A DNA stretch of 6,673 nt from JBEGQX01 sp041180805 (GTDB lineage: Bacteria; Planctomycetota; Planctomycetia; Gemmatales; Gemmataceae), in NCBI GenBank assembly GCA_041180805.1, contig JBEGQX010000181.1, positions 1 to 6,673 of the forward strand, read 5' to 3'. The notes beneath the pieces are model-generated. The model made no database searches and was not told the DNA's origin. It was given only the letters and a program-made list of their open reading frames with translations. Of this stretch, positions 5,290 to 6,673 are shown one piece after another. The translations under genes were made by a program, and so were the position numbers. Every line of letters begins with the position of its first letter. The stretch's first letter is position 1.

Positions 5290-6673
5290 ATGAATTCCTT
5301 ATCCCGAAGAATCTTCCTTGAAGACTCAATGCTTGCAACGGCGGCTCTGGCAGCGGCTGCTGCCACCCCGATGATTCAGGCACAGGAAAAATCGTCGGGC
5401 AATCCTTCCAACAAAGTAAGGGTTGCGATTTTAGGATGTAGAATTCGAGGCAAACAACATGCGGCCGAGCTGGCCAAGGTTGCTGATTGTGAAATTGTTT
5501 ATGTCTGCGACCCAGACAAGGATCTTGCAGGGGAGCTTGCTGCCAGCATAGAAAAGCAAAGTGGCAAGGCGCCCAAGGCCGTGCAAGACATGAGAAAAGT
5601 ATTTGATGACAAGTCCGTGGACGCCGTGTTTATAGCCACCCCCAATCACTGGCATTCCCTGGCGGCAATCTGGGCCATGCAATCTGGCAAAGATGCGTAT
5701 GTGGAAAAACCTGTCAGCCACAATATTAGTGAAGGCCGGCGAATGGTGCAGGTGGCTCGCAAAACCAACAGGATTTGCCAGGGGGGAACCCAGAACCGAT
5801 CCAACATGGCACTTGCGGAAGCGGTTGAATACATGAAAGCCGGCAAACTGGGTGAAGTCAGGCTGGCACGCAGCATTATTTATGGTGGGCGCGGTTCCAT
5901 TGGCCCCAAGGGAAATTACGAGCCTCCTAAAAATGTCGATTACAACCTCTTCATGGGACCTGCCCCGCTTTCCCCATTGACGCGTAAAAACCTTCACTAC
6001 GACTGGCACTGGGATTGGCAGACTGGCAATGGCGAACTGGGCAACAACAATATCCATTCCATCGATATTTGCCGATGGGGTCTTGGTTTGAATGGCCTGT
6101 GCAAATCTGCAATCAGCTATGGTGGTAGATTTGGTTATGTGGATGCAGGCGAAACCCCAAACACCCAGGTTTGCGTTTTCGACTTTGGCGAGAAAACCAT
6201 CGTCTCGGAAACCCGTGGTCTGAAGACCGAGCAATTCCGCCCAGGCTTCACAGGCGGCTGGCTTTTCCACGGGCCCGAAGGCTCGATTGCTGGCAATTCA
6301 CTTTTCGACAAGGATGGCAAGTTGGTCAGCACTTTCACCGCAAAGCGCAAAAGTGAAAATCATTTTGCAAACTTCCTTAAAGTGGTTCGCAGCCGCAAGA
6401 GGGGGGAATTAAACGCCGAGATCGAGGAAGGACACCTCTCCACGGCCCTTTGCCATATTGGAAACATATCCTGGCGATTGGGCAAGGAAGCCGGCGCAGA
6501 GGAGATTAGAACCCAGCTCGGCAAAATGAAAATCCACGACAATGCCAGTGAAACGCTGGATCGCACCATGAAACATTTGCAGGACAACAAAGTGGATTTT
6601 GCCAAAACCGGGTTGGTTCTTGGAGCCATGCTTCAATTTTCGCCCAAAGGGGAAGAATTTGTTGGAAACCAAA
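5290..6673 (+). CDS. Tat-exported Gfo/Idh/MocA family oxidoreductase (3' end outside window)
   Basis: The frame is open from the ATG at 5290 to the window end, giving 461 residues with no stop; most of a typical member is visible. The N-terminus LSRRIFLED (4-12) followed by an alanine-rich hydrophobic stretch and IQAQE is a twin-arginine signal, which exports folded, cofactor-loaded enzymes. The Rossmann domain starts at VRVAILGCRIRGKQHA (43-58), with R51 in place of the middle glycine, a change I associate with planctomycetal members (GVRGRG-like). ATPNHWH (116-122) and YVEKP with E139-K140-P141 are the dinucleotide and catalytic landmarks. GELGNNNIHSIDICRWG (248-264) contains H256 and D259, the expected active-site pair. 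It probably oxidises or epimerises a sugar or cyclitol outside the cytoplasm; the substrate is not readable. AAGGTG (5278-5283) sits 6 nt before the ATG. It follows the 4233-5246 gene by 43 nt with no terminator, so the two are probably co-transcribed. Confidence 0.93.
   Translation, partial: MNSLSRRIFLEDSMLATAALAAAAATPMIQAQEKSSGNPSNKVRVAILGCRIRGKQHAAELAKVADCEIVYVCDPDKDLAGELAASIEKQSGKAPKAVQDMRKVFDDKSVDAVFIATPNHWHSLAAIWAMQSGKDAYVEKPVSHNISEGRRMVQVARKTNRICQGGTQNRSNMALAEAVEYMKAGKLGEVRLARSIIYGGRGSIGPKGNYEPPKNVDYNLFMGPAPLSPLTRKNLHYDWHWDWQTGNGELGNNNIHSIDICRWGLGLNGLCKSAISYGGRFGYVDAGETPNTQVCVFDFGEKTIVSETRGLKTEQFRPGFTGGWLFHGPEGSIAGNSLFDKDGKLVSTFTAKRKSENHFANFLKVVRSRKRGELNAEIEEGHLSTALCHIGNISWRLGKEAGAEEIRTQLGKMKIHDNASETLDRTMKHLQDNKVDFAKTGLVLGAMLQFSPKGEEFVGNQ

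Noticed and set aside
5431..6270. Long minus-strand open frame of 279 codons
   Set aside because: It lies wholly inside the Tat-exported oxidoreductase on the other strand, whose frame has full family motifs. The minus-strand translation has no recognisable domain and no ribosome site.

Overview
The window looks like chromosomal DNA from a planctomycete (Planctomycetota, perhaps the Gemmatales/Gemmataceae side). This is inferred from the gene types, not from a marker gene. The pointers are exported Gfo/Idh/MocA oxidoreductases, one with a twin-arginine leader; an exported SGNH hydrolase with a long C-terminal extension; an exported single-domain rhodanese; and a small secreted protein of a type I associate with this phylum. 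Base composition looks close to even GC/AT and is uniform by eye. I see no mobile element, CRISPR array, tRNA or rRNA.

Layout, all genes on the + strand: (1) 3-305, C-terminal end of a cyclase/kynurenine-formamidase-family protein cut by the window start; (2) 355-672, small two-repeat TPR protein; (3) 735-1289, small secreted protein of unknown function, with a TATAAT-like element upstream; (4) a strong intrinsic-terminator-like hairpin at 1318-1354; (5) 1370-2401, queA with a TTG start only 15 nt past the hairpin's T-tract; (6) 2420-2800, exported rhodanese, 18 nt after queA; (7) 2855-4093, exported SGNH/GDSL hydrolase, followed by a clear terminator at 4121-4157; (8) 4233-5246, Sec-exported Gfo/Idh/MocA-like protein of the 'GLDTSH' type; (9) 5290-6673, Tat-exported Gfo/Idh/MocA oxidoreductase that runs off the window end. 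No gene-free stretch exceeds 300 nt; the longest is 4094-4232.

Functionally, queA is a cytoplasmic tRNA-modification gene inside a run of exported-protein genes. The SGNH hydrolase and the two oxidoreductases fit extracytoplasmic carbohydrate processing (ester removal and sugar oxidation/epimerisation), but no substrate can be read from the sequence. Terminators suggest transcription units of roughly [..-305, 355-672], [735-1289], [queA-rhodanese-SGNH] and [4233-end].

I do not see a clearly new multi-gene system. The items most worth a second look are the hairpin with a possible alternative fold directly in front of queA, the loss of a normally conserved HxMHxE motif in QueA, and the adjacent oxidoreductases that use different export routes and have different nucleotide-binding loops.
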